A DNA stretch of 64,000 nt from Phaffia rhodozyma (GCA_014706385.1 JACGZH010000001.1:806001-870000); one strand, 5' to 3'. Numbered from the stretch's first letter, positions 12,008 to 23,702 are shown. Made by a program: numbers and translations. The notes: a model not told the origin generated them from the sequence alone.

Positions 12008-13224
12008 GGATTTGGAGATTGTGTGCTACATTCGGCCATGCATATGACCTGCATCTCGTCTGTAGCCCTATTTTTCCCTTTCTATTTTTTTCCACATGAA
12101 CAAACTCTCTCGCCACTCTCACTGTTTTTCCCTCTCATCCTGTCTGTCATACGCCGTGACATGCGGCCTGAGGGCATCTACGAGTGATGAACAGTGCGAG
12201 GCCTTTTTCAGAGTTCCACGTGGCATTTATTCTTATTTTCATTTATCTGTCTCTCTTCCTCTCTTGATCGTGCGGTATCCTCCTCCTCGTTCGTAGAAGC
12301 CTGTATTCCGAAGAGGTTGGGTTAGGCAAAAGAAACGAACGAGTCAGGGCTGATTTGATGATGACCTAATTCGTAGGATTGTGACCATGGCCAATACGTG
12401 TCTGTATCGCTTGTGTCGTGTGGGTGGCGTTTGTCTCATCTGTCCGATCAGTCGCCGGTGTATGTGGCGTCCAGCCGAATGGACTAACTGTTCTTAAATC
12501 AGACGGAAACGGTATCCGTAATATCAGAACACACATACAGAGCGATGATCTTTGTCCTGATAGTCAGTTTCCCCGAACATGAAAAGATTCATTCCTCTGC
12601 GATCTATAGGATTAAACGAGGTGGCGAAGGGGCGAGGGACGAGAGGCGAGGAACCAGGGGCCAGGGTGACGGTGATCGACACATCTGGGCTCGATAACTT
12701 GTGCCTTGGTAGATCGGCTGCGCAGCGTGTGCTGGCGATCCTCCGCAAGTATGGTTTGATATATCTATCGGGCCATATTTGCGCCTTCCATCCGGCGCTC
12801 CTTTTATCCGTACTTCAGTTCTTCTTTCGTTTCGTTGGCTTCTATGGAAGGTCGTCTCCACACATTACAAAGGTCAACGTGTTCTTGTCATCAGAGGTGG
12901 GTACTTCGGTTGCTCGTTTAGGTCTGGCACGATGGTTCAATCGACTTTTGGGAAGCAAGATCGGGGCTGAGAGGATCATAAGCAAAGACTCCGGCTGTAA
13001 CCGTCCAACGCTTGAACTTGTTGGTCGCCCTCTAGGGTGTGAACTCTTGTGAATCAGCCTTCCCTGGTATCCAAGGCGAAATCGCACTGTCGCTCTCATC
13101 CATATCGTTCTTCTTCTAATCCTTTGCGGTCGCTCGTCGAACCCTATATCACCGACCTCTTATCTCATCTTTCAACGTGTAATCTCCGTTTTGCTTCCGA
13201 TCTAACAGACAACCATTCTCAGCC
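12008..13224. other. Gene-poor region after UPF2
   Basis: About 1.2 kb without a gene I can support. The left part is the pyrimidine-rich UPF2 3' flank. A 157-codon open frame on the plus strand (12579-13052) has no recognisable motif and an equally open minus-strand partner, so I treat it as chance. The right part (13050-13224) is pyrimidine-rich and looks like the leader of the next gene. No tRNA, snRNA or snoRNA signature was convincing. Confidence 0.5.
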
Positions 13225-13919
13225 ATGGTCACTGTCGACTCTTCGGAACTACAGAAAAAAGAAGAATTGCGAGCATCGAAAACACTTGGAATACCCTGTG
13301 AAGGGAGGAGAGTCGATGGAACATTATGGTCCGGGAACGACAAGGATTATAAGCCATGTCCTCAAGAAACCCATGAGCTTGCTTTGTCTGTACGTCTTGA
13401 GATCAACCATTTTGTTCACATGGTCTTTGTTTAAATAGGTTGAATACATCCTCCAGATCAATTCATGAGCTACGTTCTTATATCTTACATCCTCTTGCAT
13501 CTTTTCTTTCGTTTCGTCCGATTTTGTCCTGATCCTTCTCAGCCGGAGAGACAAAATGACACCGTGAGGGAAGCGACGAATCCAGGCCAGCTACGTCCAT
13601 CGATGATGGACCCCTTCGAGGCTGCTGTGGTCGCTATGAGGAATGCTCAGGTAGAGATACAGAACAGAGGATCGCCAGTATGTTCAATTGTTCAAGTTTT
13701 CTACTCATTTTTTTACCCTTCTGCTTTGATCCTTGTACCTACTGGATCGGCTTTGGAGGAAACAACCCCAAAGGAATTGAAGTGAGCCAATCAACTGACA
13801 TGCATACTTGACTTACACTCGAATTGTATTCTTTTGGTCTGGGTTCGTTTGTAACCTTTTAGTCCGCTCCACCTCCGAATCAAGAAACGTGTCAAAACAT
13901 ACATAAACAGAACGCATAG
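13225..13919 (+). CDS. Small protein of unknown function (about 118 residues)
   Basis: Three exons join in phase 0: 13225-13389, 13543-13677 and 13863-13919, each flanked by GTACGT/GTATGT donors and CAG/TAG acceptors. The ATG sits in a good context (gccatgg). The protein begins MVTVDSSELQKKEELRASKT and includes PCEGRRVDGTLWSGNDKDYK, then CPQETHELALS, a methionine-containing segment MMDPFEAAVVAMRNAQVEIQ, and ends ETCQNIHKQNA. It is hydrophilic, has three cysteines and no signal peptide or membrane segment. I do not recognise the family. The stretch of three in-phase exons is the main argument that it is real. The second intron (185 nt) is a little long, and an earlier donor at GCTCAG/GTAGAG is possible. 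Confidence 0.5.
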
Positions 13920-14851
13920 AATCTCTCCAAGAGAGTGCTACTTTGCTGAGTCAGTCCCCTGTATATCTTTCATAATTTCGCTCTCGACTCGCTCTGATCA
14001 ATGTGGTGTTTTGGCTTTGTTCGTTCACTCTACTGGCACGGCCAACGAAACGGTATACGTGATTTACGTGATTGATCGAATATATATAGGAGTAGAGATG
14101 ATACTTCAAGATTTAATTTCGAACCTCTCTTGCTACGGAGAAACCCAAGTAGGCTGACATCTTTTCTGGTCGGGCTTATCCTCGTTGATTCCAAAGGATA
14201 TTGATTTCTGACTGCTTGAAACCCTCAACTTCGATTCAAGCAAGGCTTCTTCTTCTTTTCTTCTACTGCTGACTCCCATCGGTTCTTCTATAAAAGATTG
14301 TCGTCTTTTTGCTCTCAACTCATACCCCTCGGTGTTCTCTATAGCTCTATATATACATTTTCTTCATATCTCCATTTTTTCATTTTTCTTATAATTTCAA
14401 TATTCACGAGCTTATTTCTTGAAATCTTTTGTGTGTTTTATACCTTGATTGCCTTCATCATTGTTTTTGGGGTTCACTTTTGCCTCTTTTCGCTTAATGC
14501 CTATAATGATTACCTATTGTAGGTATAAGCCGGATGCTGTGTGGGTCTTGAGGCCCGCATCAAGAGTGCTTTCGGTATCTGCCTTCAAGGAAACAGCACC
14601 TATCAGGTTGCCTGAGGTTTTCATCAGTTCGGATCCGGCTTCGCTACTGTCTTAGTATGTGCATGTGTGCTCTCATCGTAGAACATGAGAATATCAGCCT
14701 AGCTTGATTTAAGTATTTGTATTGAATTTCGCAAATTCAACGAAAACTGAATGAATTTCCGATTCGTTTCTTTGGTTGCTGTTTCTTCTCCATCATCCTC
14801 CGACTCTCTTCTCTTATTACTTTCTGGCTTGACATCCTTTTCTTTCTCAAG
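13920..14851. other. Intergenic region upstream of RPB3
   Basis: About 930 bp. The middle (14300-14520) is strongly T/A-rich with long pyrimidine tracts. A 44-codon open stretch at about 14521-14655 (starting RYKPDAVWVLRPASR after a TAG) could be an exon, but I cannot connect it to either neighbour. The last 80 bp before 14852 are a pyrimidine-rich leader for RPB3. Confidence 0.45.
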
Positions 14852-16861
14852 ATGCCAGTCGACAACTCAAATCCTCTATTTGTCCTAAGAGATCTTCAAA
14901 AGGATCGCGTGTCCTTTACTTTGGAAGGTGTCGATATGTCGTTCGTCCTCCTCTTTAACGTCCTTTTGACTGGTGTCGGAGAGAAGCGACTCGGAATTCC
15001 TAGCGATCATGGATGGTCCATGTCGTGAAGAGTTCCTGTCTTTCGTATCTCCATCCACTCGGTATTTGGTGCAAGGGTATCTTGCTGATTTCGGTCGATA
15101 TATTCCGTGGTGTTTTGTGAATGCAAATGTCACTTCTCTCAGGTTCGCCAACTCACTGAGACGAGTGATGATGGCCGACGTGCCGACAGTTGGTCAGTTC
15201 ATCCGTCCATTCCTTTTCCTTTAGACGAGATCAACAACAACTTAAGAGCGTCTCATTGCCTTGATTATCGACGTGTATCATAATTGGTCTCCAACAGCGA
15301 TCGACCAAGTTTCTATCTCGGCCAACACGTCTGTCTTGGCTGATGAATTCCTGGCTCATCGGCTTGGTTTAATCCCGTTGAGAAGCGGTGGATGTGAAGA
15401 AGGCTTGAAGTGGCACATGGTTCGTGTCTTCTCTTCTCGACCCTTGTATTTGTTACAGAACGGATGTCGTTTATTTGCTTCGCATGATGCCTTTGCTCTG
15501 CACGGATTGACAAGTGTGGATGCATATTCTGATGGATTATGTATCTCTTTAAATTTCCTCAGGATTGTGACTGTATCGAAGGATGCTCCCATTGTTGTAT
15601 CACCTTACGTTTAAGAGCCAAGGCTACCGACCGAGAGGTCACTGTAACTTCTGAAGCATTAGAAATTGTCGAGACCGGTCAGTGCTTGTTCTTCGTTTCT
15701 GTGTGCCGCCTTATTATACGATTGTGTGATGCACGATTGGGTTTTTTGACTACGAATGTGAATATGACAGCTGAACTTCTGACAAGTAACTTGTTTCCCT
15801 CTTCTCTCGTCGATAGGTGTGAGTGCAAATCCTTATATGGACAACACAAACTCGAGTGAAGCACCGCTTAGTGAACAAGAAAGGGCCGCCCGAGGTGAGG
15901 GATTTGGAGAACCAGTTGGGAAGGGTACGTGTTGCTATCTCTTTGACATGAGGTTCTATGTTTGATCGGAGCACTACTGTCGAATTCATCAACCATCTCA
16001 TTCTCTGAATTTACATGTCACAACCAGGTGTCCCGGATAGCAAACCTATCTATCTTGTCAAATTGGCTAAAGGACAGGAGTTGGATTTGGTCTGCAAAGC
16101 TTTCAAGGCGAGTTTACACTGTCATGCAATCTGTATGTTTCCTGATCAAATAATTGCTAACAACTCTTTGGTAATGGTTCCAATTGGCTATTGACAATAG
16201 GGTATCGCAAAAACTCACTCAAAATGGTCCCCTCTATCCGCTGTTTCGTTTGAATACGATCCTCATAACGCGCTGAGACACACATCCTATTGGTACGAGA
16301 GTGATGGTTCGTATTTTCATCTTTCTCTATGCAAGTTCGTCATCCCGATCAGAAAATTCATGCTGTAAATCAAAACGTTTCACACGAGCAGCCAAGTCTG
16401 AATGGCCGCCAACGGCAAATGCACCTTTTGAGAACCCTCCGTTGGAGGATGAACCGTTTGATTTCTTGAAGGAGCCGGAACGATTCTACTTTGAGGCAGA
16501 AGGTTCAGGTAGTGTGGACGTGGCCGAGGTGGTTGATCGAGTAGGTACTTTTTACGTTATTTCAAAACGATCTAAGCCACGTATCATTTGTCAGACACGT
16601 GTATCTCGGATGGACATTACCTGACGCAACCTCGAACAGGGATTGGACGCGCTTAACATCAAATTAGCATCCATCGTGATCAACCTTGAAGAAATGTTCC
16701 CTACCACCTCATCGTCCGCCGGTCCAAACCCTCTCCTTTCTTCTGTGCCCCCAACAGAGTTAGCTGAACCTAACTGGGACACCAGTGCGCAAACTGGACC
16801 GACACAAGGCGCTTACGGAGGAGCAGATAACAACCCTTGGGGATCTGCCCCTGGCTGGTAG
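14852..16861 (+). CDS. RPB3: RNA polymerase II subunit RPB3
   Basis: RPB3 forms the RPB3-RPB11 heterodimer that nucleates RNA polymerase II assembly (alpha-like subunit). The first exon encodes [20 protein letters not shown] then SFTLEGVDM, splicing to [16 protein letters not shown], the alpha-motif. Next come [20 protein letters not shown] and [11 protein letters not shown], then [19 protein letters not shown], in which four cysteines (CxC...CxxC) match the zinc-binding loop of RPB3. Later exons read [40 protein letters not shown] and [17 protein letters not shown], and the C-terminus ends in a Gly/Asn/Trp-rich tail (NPWGSAPGW) rather than further folded sequence. About eight exons. RPB3 rather than the Pol I/III subunit RPC40 is supported by the zinc loop. 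Confidence 0.95.
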
Positions 16862-17291
16862 AAGTAGTTGACCCTGCAAATAGACAAAGGTCGGGGATAG
16901 CTCTCAACAAGAGGTCCTTCGAGTCAAGATTCGCTCGCTTTTATGGCTTTTTTGTTTTGTTTTGTTTTGTTATAACACGACGATAGGGATAACACGAAAT
17001 CCAACCAAAATGTCTGGGCCCAAAATAAAACAGAAGAAGTTGAGGAGATATTTGACTGTTTCTGTCGTGATCTCATGTTTCCAATATGTATTTTCCCAAA
17101 TATTGCATCAAGAATCAGGGTAATTTTTTACATGTGTCAAACATACAAGTAAAGATAAACCAGAGAATATAACCAGAATGAAGATAGGAATGGAAAGAAC
17201 AAAAAACTGTGAGAAAACTAGTAGTCAGGCCCAACCTGCCAATATGGGAAATCAAAGAGAAACGAACAGGTCAAGTTAGTTGAGTTGTCTT
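16862..17291. other. Convergent intergenic region RPB3 / polyol dehydrogenase
   Basis: About 430 bp between two 3' ends, AT-rich, with a short (TTTTG)n run near 16950-16972 that probably lies in the RPB3 3' UTR. Nothing else seen. Confidence 0.5.
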
Positions 17292-19208
17292 TTACAAAGA
17301 ACCGAGATACGATAGAAGGGGACGAACCATCGTTTTGATCACTCCGTTTCCGTTCTCATCTCGTCCCTTTGCAACCGCCTCGAAAGCAAGCGCTGCCTTT
17401 TCGAGCGGGTATCGCTGGGTGACCATCTTCTCGATTCCTGGTCCAAGTCGACCGGAAGCAAGGAGAGAGAGCGCAGTCGGATAAGTGTTCGAGTATCGGA
17501 ATACACCTGTATGAATAAGATGTATGAAAGAGGGTTAAAATCTCAACAGGTTGTTCATCCCACATATCGAGGATATAGGGTTCAGTGAAAATCAAGAAAC
17601 GGATGATGGACAAACCGATAAGGTCGACCTCTCGAGTGAAGGCATTGCTAGTGGGCAGGGTGGCTTCCGGGGTTCCCATTCCAATGAAGACTACTTTGCC
17701 ACCAGTTCGGGCCAACTGATACACAGAAACAGACGAACAAGTCTGAGCGTCTTTCTCGCTGGAGTACTGAAACGAATCTTTTTTTGGAGATAAGATATAC
17801 TCACAAAGATAGCCACCTGCATACACGACTGTTTTCGTGAGATACAATACAAACGCGATTTTAGTCTTCTCATGAGCAACACTACGCAAGGCATGAAATT
17901 TGAACAAGACAAACCTCAACCCCAGAGCATTCAAACACGGCATCGAACCCAGCGCTTCCAAAAGTCTCTTGCATGGTGCCCGCCAATGTCTTTGCAGCCT
18001 CCAAACTCTCCTTTCCGCTCAATCTCGGCCCCCTGGGCAAAACAAGAATTTCGTCCACCCACCCTTGCTCTTTGGCGAATTCCAGCTTTTTCTCGTCGAT
18101 GTCGACTGCCGCTATTCTTGTGGCTCCCATTGATCGCGCAACGGCGGCTGCCAAAAGACCGACAGCTCCGCAACCCAAGATGAGAATGGAAGAACCAGGC
18201 TGAGGGGATGCTGATCGGCGAGTCGCCTGGAGGATCACGCTCAAAGGCTCAGCTATCGAGGCAAGCTCGAAGGAAAGATCAGCGGGCATCCTGTAGGATT
18301 AATGAATTTGTCAGTGGTATGTTCAAACCAATGAGGGTAGATAAGATAAGAGAACTGACTTGTATAAGTAATCGATATCGTGGATCATGTACTCCTGGAG
18401 GGTTCCGTCTCGGTGAGGGAAGGTTTTTGCCGACGAACAGAAGGACATTTCCTGCTCAGACACATACCGCATACAACCAAACGCGGTTTTGATTAGAATT
18501 ATCTGATGAACGTCGGTATTTTGAATGAAAGAGAATGTCCTTACGTTACAGAGGTTGTATCTTCCGCCCTTGCAATCTCCACATCGGGAGCAGGAGACTC
18601 CGGCCTCGATGGCCACCTTATCGCCAACCTTCAAGTCACCCTTGTATGATTCTGGTAAGGAAGTGATCACTCCTCCGGCTTCGTGACCCAATACAAGTGG
18701 CTTTTGTACTTTGAAGGCTCCGTTGGCGTTATGTGTGTAGTAGTGAACTGTAAGAGGGGAATCATAGGTTAGTAGTCTGCGCTTTAGTAGAACACCATTC
18801 AGACAAACTAATTTCAACAAAGCTCACCATCAGATCCGCACAAACCAGTCGCGATGATTCGGATTTGACTAGAACATGTCCAAGTGAACTAAGTTAGCGT
18901 TGAGATCATACGGAAGGGATAGATATCGCAGAATCTAGTACGAACGCCTTGCCATCTGTCGGTGCTTCGAGAGTTCTGGTTTCCTGTGGTATTAAAGTGC
19001 ACCAATGTCGATCGGCATTTAGAATATACAACTAAATATGAGCTTCTAAATAGGACAAACCAGTTTAAGGTCTCGAGCGCCGTGCTATAGTACAAAGGAA
19101 AGAACCGGATAAGCTTTTGAACGCAGAAGAACCCATCACTTCCATTCTTCTCTTGATAAGCAGATCGATATTGAAGCTCACAAGGACAGTAGCAGTGAAA
19201 GTAGTCAT
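17292..19208 (-). CDS. Zinc-dependent polyol dehydrogenase (sorbitol/xylitol dehydrogenase type)
   Basis: Medium-chain dehydrogenase that oxidises a polyol (xylitol to D-xylulose, or sorbitol to fructose) with NAD. Minus-strand exons read in order: MTTFTATVL start, QIRIIATGLCGSD (catalytic-zinc Cys), VHYYTHNANGAFKVQKPLVL then GHEAGGVI (catalytic-zinc His-Glu), CSRCGDCKGGRYNLC (all four structural-zinc cysteines), DGTLQEYMIHDIDYLYK, SFELASIAEPLSVILQATRR, SSILILGCGAVGLLAAAVAR (Rossmann GxGxxG), AAVDIDEKKLEFAKEQG with an acidic residue favouring NAD, FDAVFECSGVE, GGKVVFIGMGTPEATLP and KAALAFEAVAKGRDENGNGV. It ends MVRPLLSYLGSL at 17292. HYY and the structural-zinc motif are typical of fungal xylitol/L-iditol dehydrogenases, but the true substrate cannot be read from sequence. 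Confidence 0.92.
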
Positions 19209-20576
19209 GCTTTAAGGTTTAATTTTGTTTGTAAAGTAGATATAAAAGCTCAGGAAAGGATTTGTGAATATGAAGAGAAGAGGAAGATGAATAAAGGGAG
19301 GATATGAAGAAAAGTCGCTTATATACTGACGACATGAACGGCAGAAAAAACATGCGGTCGGTGATCGGTCCGAACATCCGGGTAATCCCAGACTCTCGCC
19401 TTATCTCGGTATCTTCTTCCTCTTTTATTTCATTTCCGTTCGACAATGGATGTTCGTCTGCTCTCTTCGAGTTTGATTTATTTTTATGCGAGAAACTTCG
19501 CTCATGCACAGATCAAAATTGTTTGGTGATTGACGCTGTATGTTGTACAAGAAATTGTTCCTTTCTTTCGCATAGAAAACCTTTTTCCGTCCAGCCTGAC
19601 TCGGAGTTTCGATATAATATGCTTAAAATCGACCGCGATTAGGATTGATGCTCAGATTCTTCAGGATACATTTCTGCATAAGTTTGACTTCCATGAGAGC
19701 CTTCGTATGAACAGCTATAAGAACATAAAGTCGAAAGGTTATAATAGTATATGGCTTATCGACTCACAAGACCGACCATGTTTGTTACCCGAATGCATTC
19801 GAGTAAGATGAAGTACAATGAATACCAAGATTCTAGCTTCATTGGTTCATCAAGGAACTATTGTTGCGACACATGCGATTTCACGAAGTCAAGCACAACA
19901 GACCGGACGAAAAGTGCGACAACATATAGGTTTTAACCATGTCAATCTCATTTGTCTTTCCTCTGAGAGCCTCCTACTGGTATAACTATCTTTCGTTATT
20001 CACCATACTAATCTTATGAACGTCACAATGAGTTGTAATCTCAAAAGAAGCTTCGAGCTGCTATCTGGCATGGTAAAGAGGACGTTCCAGCAGTCGCAAC
20101 GGGTATCTTGAAACAAATGATATACGACGTCAACTATCAATTCGGCAGCGTGGTTGGCCACCGCAGTAATTTGAGAGCGACTGGAAGTTCACACACAAAT
20201 GCATAGAGTATGAGCATTTGACAGATACATATAGAGGATGGTTTCAGGACCTACGTTCGAAATTGTATCTATAACTGTATCACCAATCTCCTCACATGGA
20301 GATGGCCAGAAGCCTAGCCAGGGCAGATAACAAGTCATCTGCACTTTTCTCAATTTCAACCATGAGAATTAGATGAATTATCGAAAGAAAGAAAAAAACG
20401 GATGATCGATGTGAAGGTAGATGACATCAGAAGATAACACTTACGCCTGCACAAGTGAAGTATGATGACGAGAGTTGAAAGATGGCCGTGTCATAGGATC
20501 CTCGAATGACAATCCCATGACTTAGCTGAAGCTCTCTCCCCATTCCCATGCTCAATATATGCTCAAATCACTCTAT
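19209..20576. other. 1.4 kb region between polyol dehydrogenase and DAD4, possible small gene
   Basis: Most of this is the promoter of the minus-strand polyol dehydrogenase. On the minus strand between about 20553 and 20040 there is weak evidence of a small intron-containing gene: an ATG near 20553 opens MGMGRELQLSHGIVIRGSYD up to a GTAAGT donor near 20450, and downstream open stretches read MTCYLPWLGFWPSPCEEIG and ITAVANHAAELIVDVVYHLF. I could not join these in one phase, so I do not call a CDS. Nothing recognisable in 19209-20030. Confidence 0.3.
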
Positions 20577-20923
20577 TTACGGCTCCCCTGCCAGTCTTGA
20601 TCCAGTGCCTTCTCCGGATCCTGCTCGACTTTCGTCAGATATTAAATGAGGAAGATTGTAGGCGACGTTCCGCTCATACTTTTCGAACAGCTTCGCGGTG
20701 ATAATGACCGTTTCGGAATCGGGATTTGACACAACATCCTGTATGTTAAAAATAACGTATGAGATACGACCAGACTACGTTCAGTAGGCAAAGTTGGAAA
20801 ACATCATACTTGGATATGGCCGTTGAGATCAACAACAGCTTCGTTGCATCTGTCCAATGTCTTTACCAATCTGGACAACAGAATGGTTTGTTTCTCGAGG
20901 TAAGGATTGGACGAAGAGTTCAT
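20577..20923 (-). CDS. DAD4: DASH/Dam1 kinetochore complex subunit DAD4
   Basis: DASH is the fungal outer-kinetochore ring complex that couples kinetochores to microtubules. Two exons (20923-20810 and 20738-20577) join in phase 0 across a GTATGA...CAG intron of 71 nt, giving about 91 residues. The sequence starts MNSSSNPYLEKQTILLSRLV, continues with LDRCNEAVVDLNGHIQ, and after the intron has ITAKLFEKYERNVAYNL, matching the short coiled-coil Dad4 pattern (NPYE...LLSRII...LN...W/F..Y..NV.FNL). A 20-residue Ser/Gly tail follows. The product is a little longer than the roughly 72 residues usual for Dad4. The upstream region, shared with the Nudix gene, carries three ACGCGT boxes. Confidence 0.85.
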
Positions 20924-20989
20924 CTTGGAGCAAACAGTTGTTTGTGTGTAAGTGAGAGAAAGCGTAGAGTGTATTAAAATGAAAAACCG

Positions 20990-21028
20990 ACGCGTCGACG
21001 CGTGTCAGGCACAACTTTCCAGACGCGT
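20990..21028. promoter_or_regulatory. Cluster of three ACGCGT boxes (MCB) in the DAD4 / Nudix divergent promoter
   Basis: ACGCGT occurs at 20990-20995, 20998-21003 and 21023-21028. It is palindromic and is the core MluI cell-cycle box bound by MBF (Mbp1/Swi6) in fungi. The cluster lies 67-105 bp upstream of the DAD4 ATG (20923, minus) and about 136-174 bp upstream of the Nudix ATG (21164, plus). Three copies of a 6-mer in 39 bp is unlikely by chance. The functional reading (G1/S transcription of DAD4 and possibly of the Nudix gene) is inference. Confidence 0.6.
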
Positions 21029-21163
21029 GGACGGGAAATCTGTTGGGGGCCCCCAACGGCGGGTTCCCTGGTTGGTCGGTCAGTTGCGTTCCTGGCGAAG
21101 AGTTCATCTCGTTCTTTTTCAACTTCACCTTTGTCCTGCTCAAGCTTCAGCACACTCGACAAC

Positions 21164-23702
21164 ATGGATTCCTCTCAAGACACTCTCCGGAAGAAGAACT
21201 CTGGTTAGTATGAAATTTTAAGAAATGGATTATCGTCTACACGAATATCTCGAATCGCAAACTCATTCTTTTTCACGTTTTCGCTTTCAATGTCAAAATT
21301 CGATCGTTTCTGATTGACAAAGCTGCTACAACCCTACCAACATCCGTCAAACTTGGAAAGCAACTCTCATCAAGCGGCATTGATTTCGAAGACGGCGAGG
21401 TCATCTCAAATCTTCGACGTGGTTTATTGTCTCTTCAATCAACTCGTGTGTCCCTTCTCAGTGTTCTCTTTCTGTCCTCATCGAAGTTTTAACCTCACAC
21501 TCTTTCAACCGGGTCGGGCCGAACCGGAATGGAATTGATGTGACTAGCTCCTAGACAAATCTCTTCACCTCCATCGCAACAAGGAAGGGCATCCGTGGCA
21601 ATTTGTATCAGACTAGTGCCTCCCCCAACATCAATCTATAATGGTCAGGGCGATGATGATGATGATGCTCCAGCTACCTCTCTGGATGACTTCTTCAAGA
21701 GACCTTGGGTGAACGAGAAGGGAGTCAAGGCTGAGCTACTCTTTATTCGCCGAGCAAAAAGCAAAGGAGATAGGTATGCAATATCCTAGGTCGAGACTTG
21801 GGTTGACAAATGGTCAAGAAATATTAATGCGAGCCTCTCTGTTTCAATCAAAGATGGTCTTCTCAACTGGCGTTCCCAGGAGGCAGAAAAGTATGTTCAC
21901 CGATTTTGGCTGATCGGTCGATCGCGTTTTGATTCAACGTTTTCTGTTTTATAGAATCCCGAAGACGAAAGCGCAAAGTATACAGCTCTTCGAGAGACCT
22001 GGGAAGAAGTCGGAATTGATCTAGCAGCCACGCCGGACTGGCTACATGTTGGGCAACTTGGTGAGTTTATGGCTCGTTCCGTGCCACAGCAAGAATGTCA
22101 TTTGTGGGCAAAATTTGATTGAGACCTTTCTGCTTTACCTCAGATGACAGGGAGATCACAACTTCTCTCGGGAAAAGACTATTGATGATCCTGTCCCCGT
22201 TCGGTGAGTCATGTGCTTTCAAAACGATACATATTCGTGTATCAAGCTGAATGCTTTCTCGATGTATGGTCCGATGCAGTCTTTCTTCAGACAACCAAAA
22301 TGTCTCCTATCCCAGAATTAGATCCGTCTGAAGTTTCTACCCTGCACTGGATTCCACTTGAAACATGTTTGTTCCTTTGATATCCAGCCGTGCGTTGGCT
22401 AAAGACTAATGTCTGCATTTCTTTATAATCATATTTGTGCAGTACTACCCCCTTCACAATGGGCCGTCATCAGCATCTCCCTCTCACCTAGATTGTCACC
22501 TCGAAATATGCTCGTCAGAAGATTCATCCATCTCTTTGTTGGGTCCATGCAGTACGTTTTCTCTCAACCTTTTTACATAAAGTTATTTTGGTATGATGTC
22601 TGACATAGCGTCTTCTTTACCCACTTACCAGATACGGTGCTATCGCGCTTCCCGACAAACCTTCGGCTACAGCAGAAGGTTGGGTTCGCGATGATGTTTC
22701 TCCCGAAGTGGAGGCGGGTGGAGAAGACTGGACTCAGACTGTCGGAACGTTCGAGCACTGGTTCGGAGTCGGGAAGAAGAAAGCTAGGGGTGAAAGAGAA
22801 ACCGGGCTTAGGCTTTGGGGATTAACCCTAGGAATGACGCTGTTCGTACATTTCGGTTTTTGACATTTCTTGCGACCATACATCTGCTAAAATACGTAAA
22901 TGTCGAATGAATGAATGAAATAGAGAATTCTTATCATTCTTAATTCCGTCAAGTTCTCTTACCCCGCCCGATTCGCCAGCATTTTCACCCACTCTCAAAA
23001 CTTTACCATTACCGTTTACTGTCATTTCCTCGTTCGAAGATCCAAAGAGCGGAATCGAACGCCAAGATATCCGGCCAGAAAGCTATCCTGTGAATAAGAG
23101 AAATGAGAAGCAGCTGAATAGCAGAGTCAGAGGACTCAATCCTGGATTGAGGTAGGTATACTCACCATTTCAGAATGCTCAGGATTTGTAGTACTTAAAG
23201 ATTTGAAATTTATTCTGGGTGTGAACAGCGCGGTCCTACCCCGATTTTCTTTCTTAGACGTTGGTTTCTTTGTCTGGGTGTTCGGTAGGAGGTACAGAAC
23301 GATTGTCCGAGCATGGGAGGATAGCTTAGATCGACCAGCCGGACAAACCAATAAGAGGTTTGTTGTTTCGTCCATATACGCTTAGATTCTCTACGATCGG
23401 TGCAAATGGCTCACCTGATATCTGTCCAATGTCTCGATTTTATCTAGAACAAACTGGTCAGGAGCGGCTTTATCAGCGTTCTACTCATCTGTTCGGAAAG
23501 CACTTATCTGTGCCATCATGTTAGTTATTTTTCATACCATTCAGTCCGAATTTTTCAGGCATATGCACTTGCTCACATTCAGTTTTCATTTATCTTGCTC
23601 AATACGTCGTTCTTTTTTCTTGACAGTTTCCGGGCCATCCTTTCCCTGACAACTCTACTGATCGTCATTTATTGGCTCTGGACAGTATTTGAGAAGAAAT
23701 GA
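21164..23702 (+). CDS. Nudix hydrolase with C-terminal membrane segment
   Basis: Nudix enzymes hydrolyse nucleoside diphosphates linked to another group. Exons after the ATG at 21164 give MDSSQDTLRKKNS, a linker with Pro/Gln and an acidic Asp run (GDDDDDAPATSLDDFFKRPW), then VKAELLFIRRAKSKGDRW. The Nudix box is split by an intron near 21893-21956 and reads SSQLAFPGGRKNPEDESAKY then TALRETWEEVGIDL, with REx2EExG intact and the GG-to-RE spacing closer to NUDT7/NUDT8/PCD1-type CoA pyrophosphatases than to MutT. Further exons read LHVGQLDDREITTSLGKR, EVSTLHWIPLE and GLRLWGLTLGM, and the reading continues through LSFLIPSSSLTPPDSPAFS to FSFLDVGFFVWVFGRRYRTI, NWSGAALSAFYSSVRKALI and a final hydrophobic segment FRAILSLTTLLIVIYWLWTV ending FEKK. 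I judge this a single gene rather than two because GLTLGMT-containing fungal Nudix proteins commonly carry such a tail. The substrate is unknown. Confidence 0.82.

Noticed and set aside
12350..12570. TGATGATGA and later CTGA, a possible C/D snoRNA
   Set aside because: The boxes are about 200 bp apart with no terminal stem or visible rRNA-complementary guide.
12579..13052. 157-codon open frame on the plus strand
   Set aside because: No motif, an equally open opposite strand, and no splice structure, whereas almost every other gene here is intron-rich.
16950..16972. (TTTTG)n run
   Set aside because: Short simple repeat in a 3' flank; noted only as composition.
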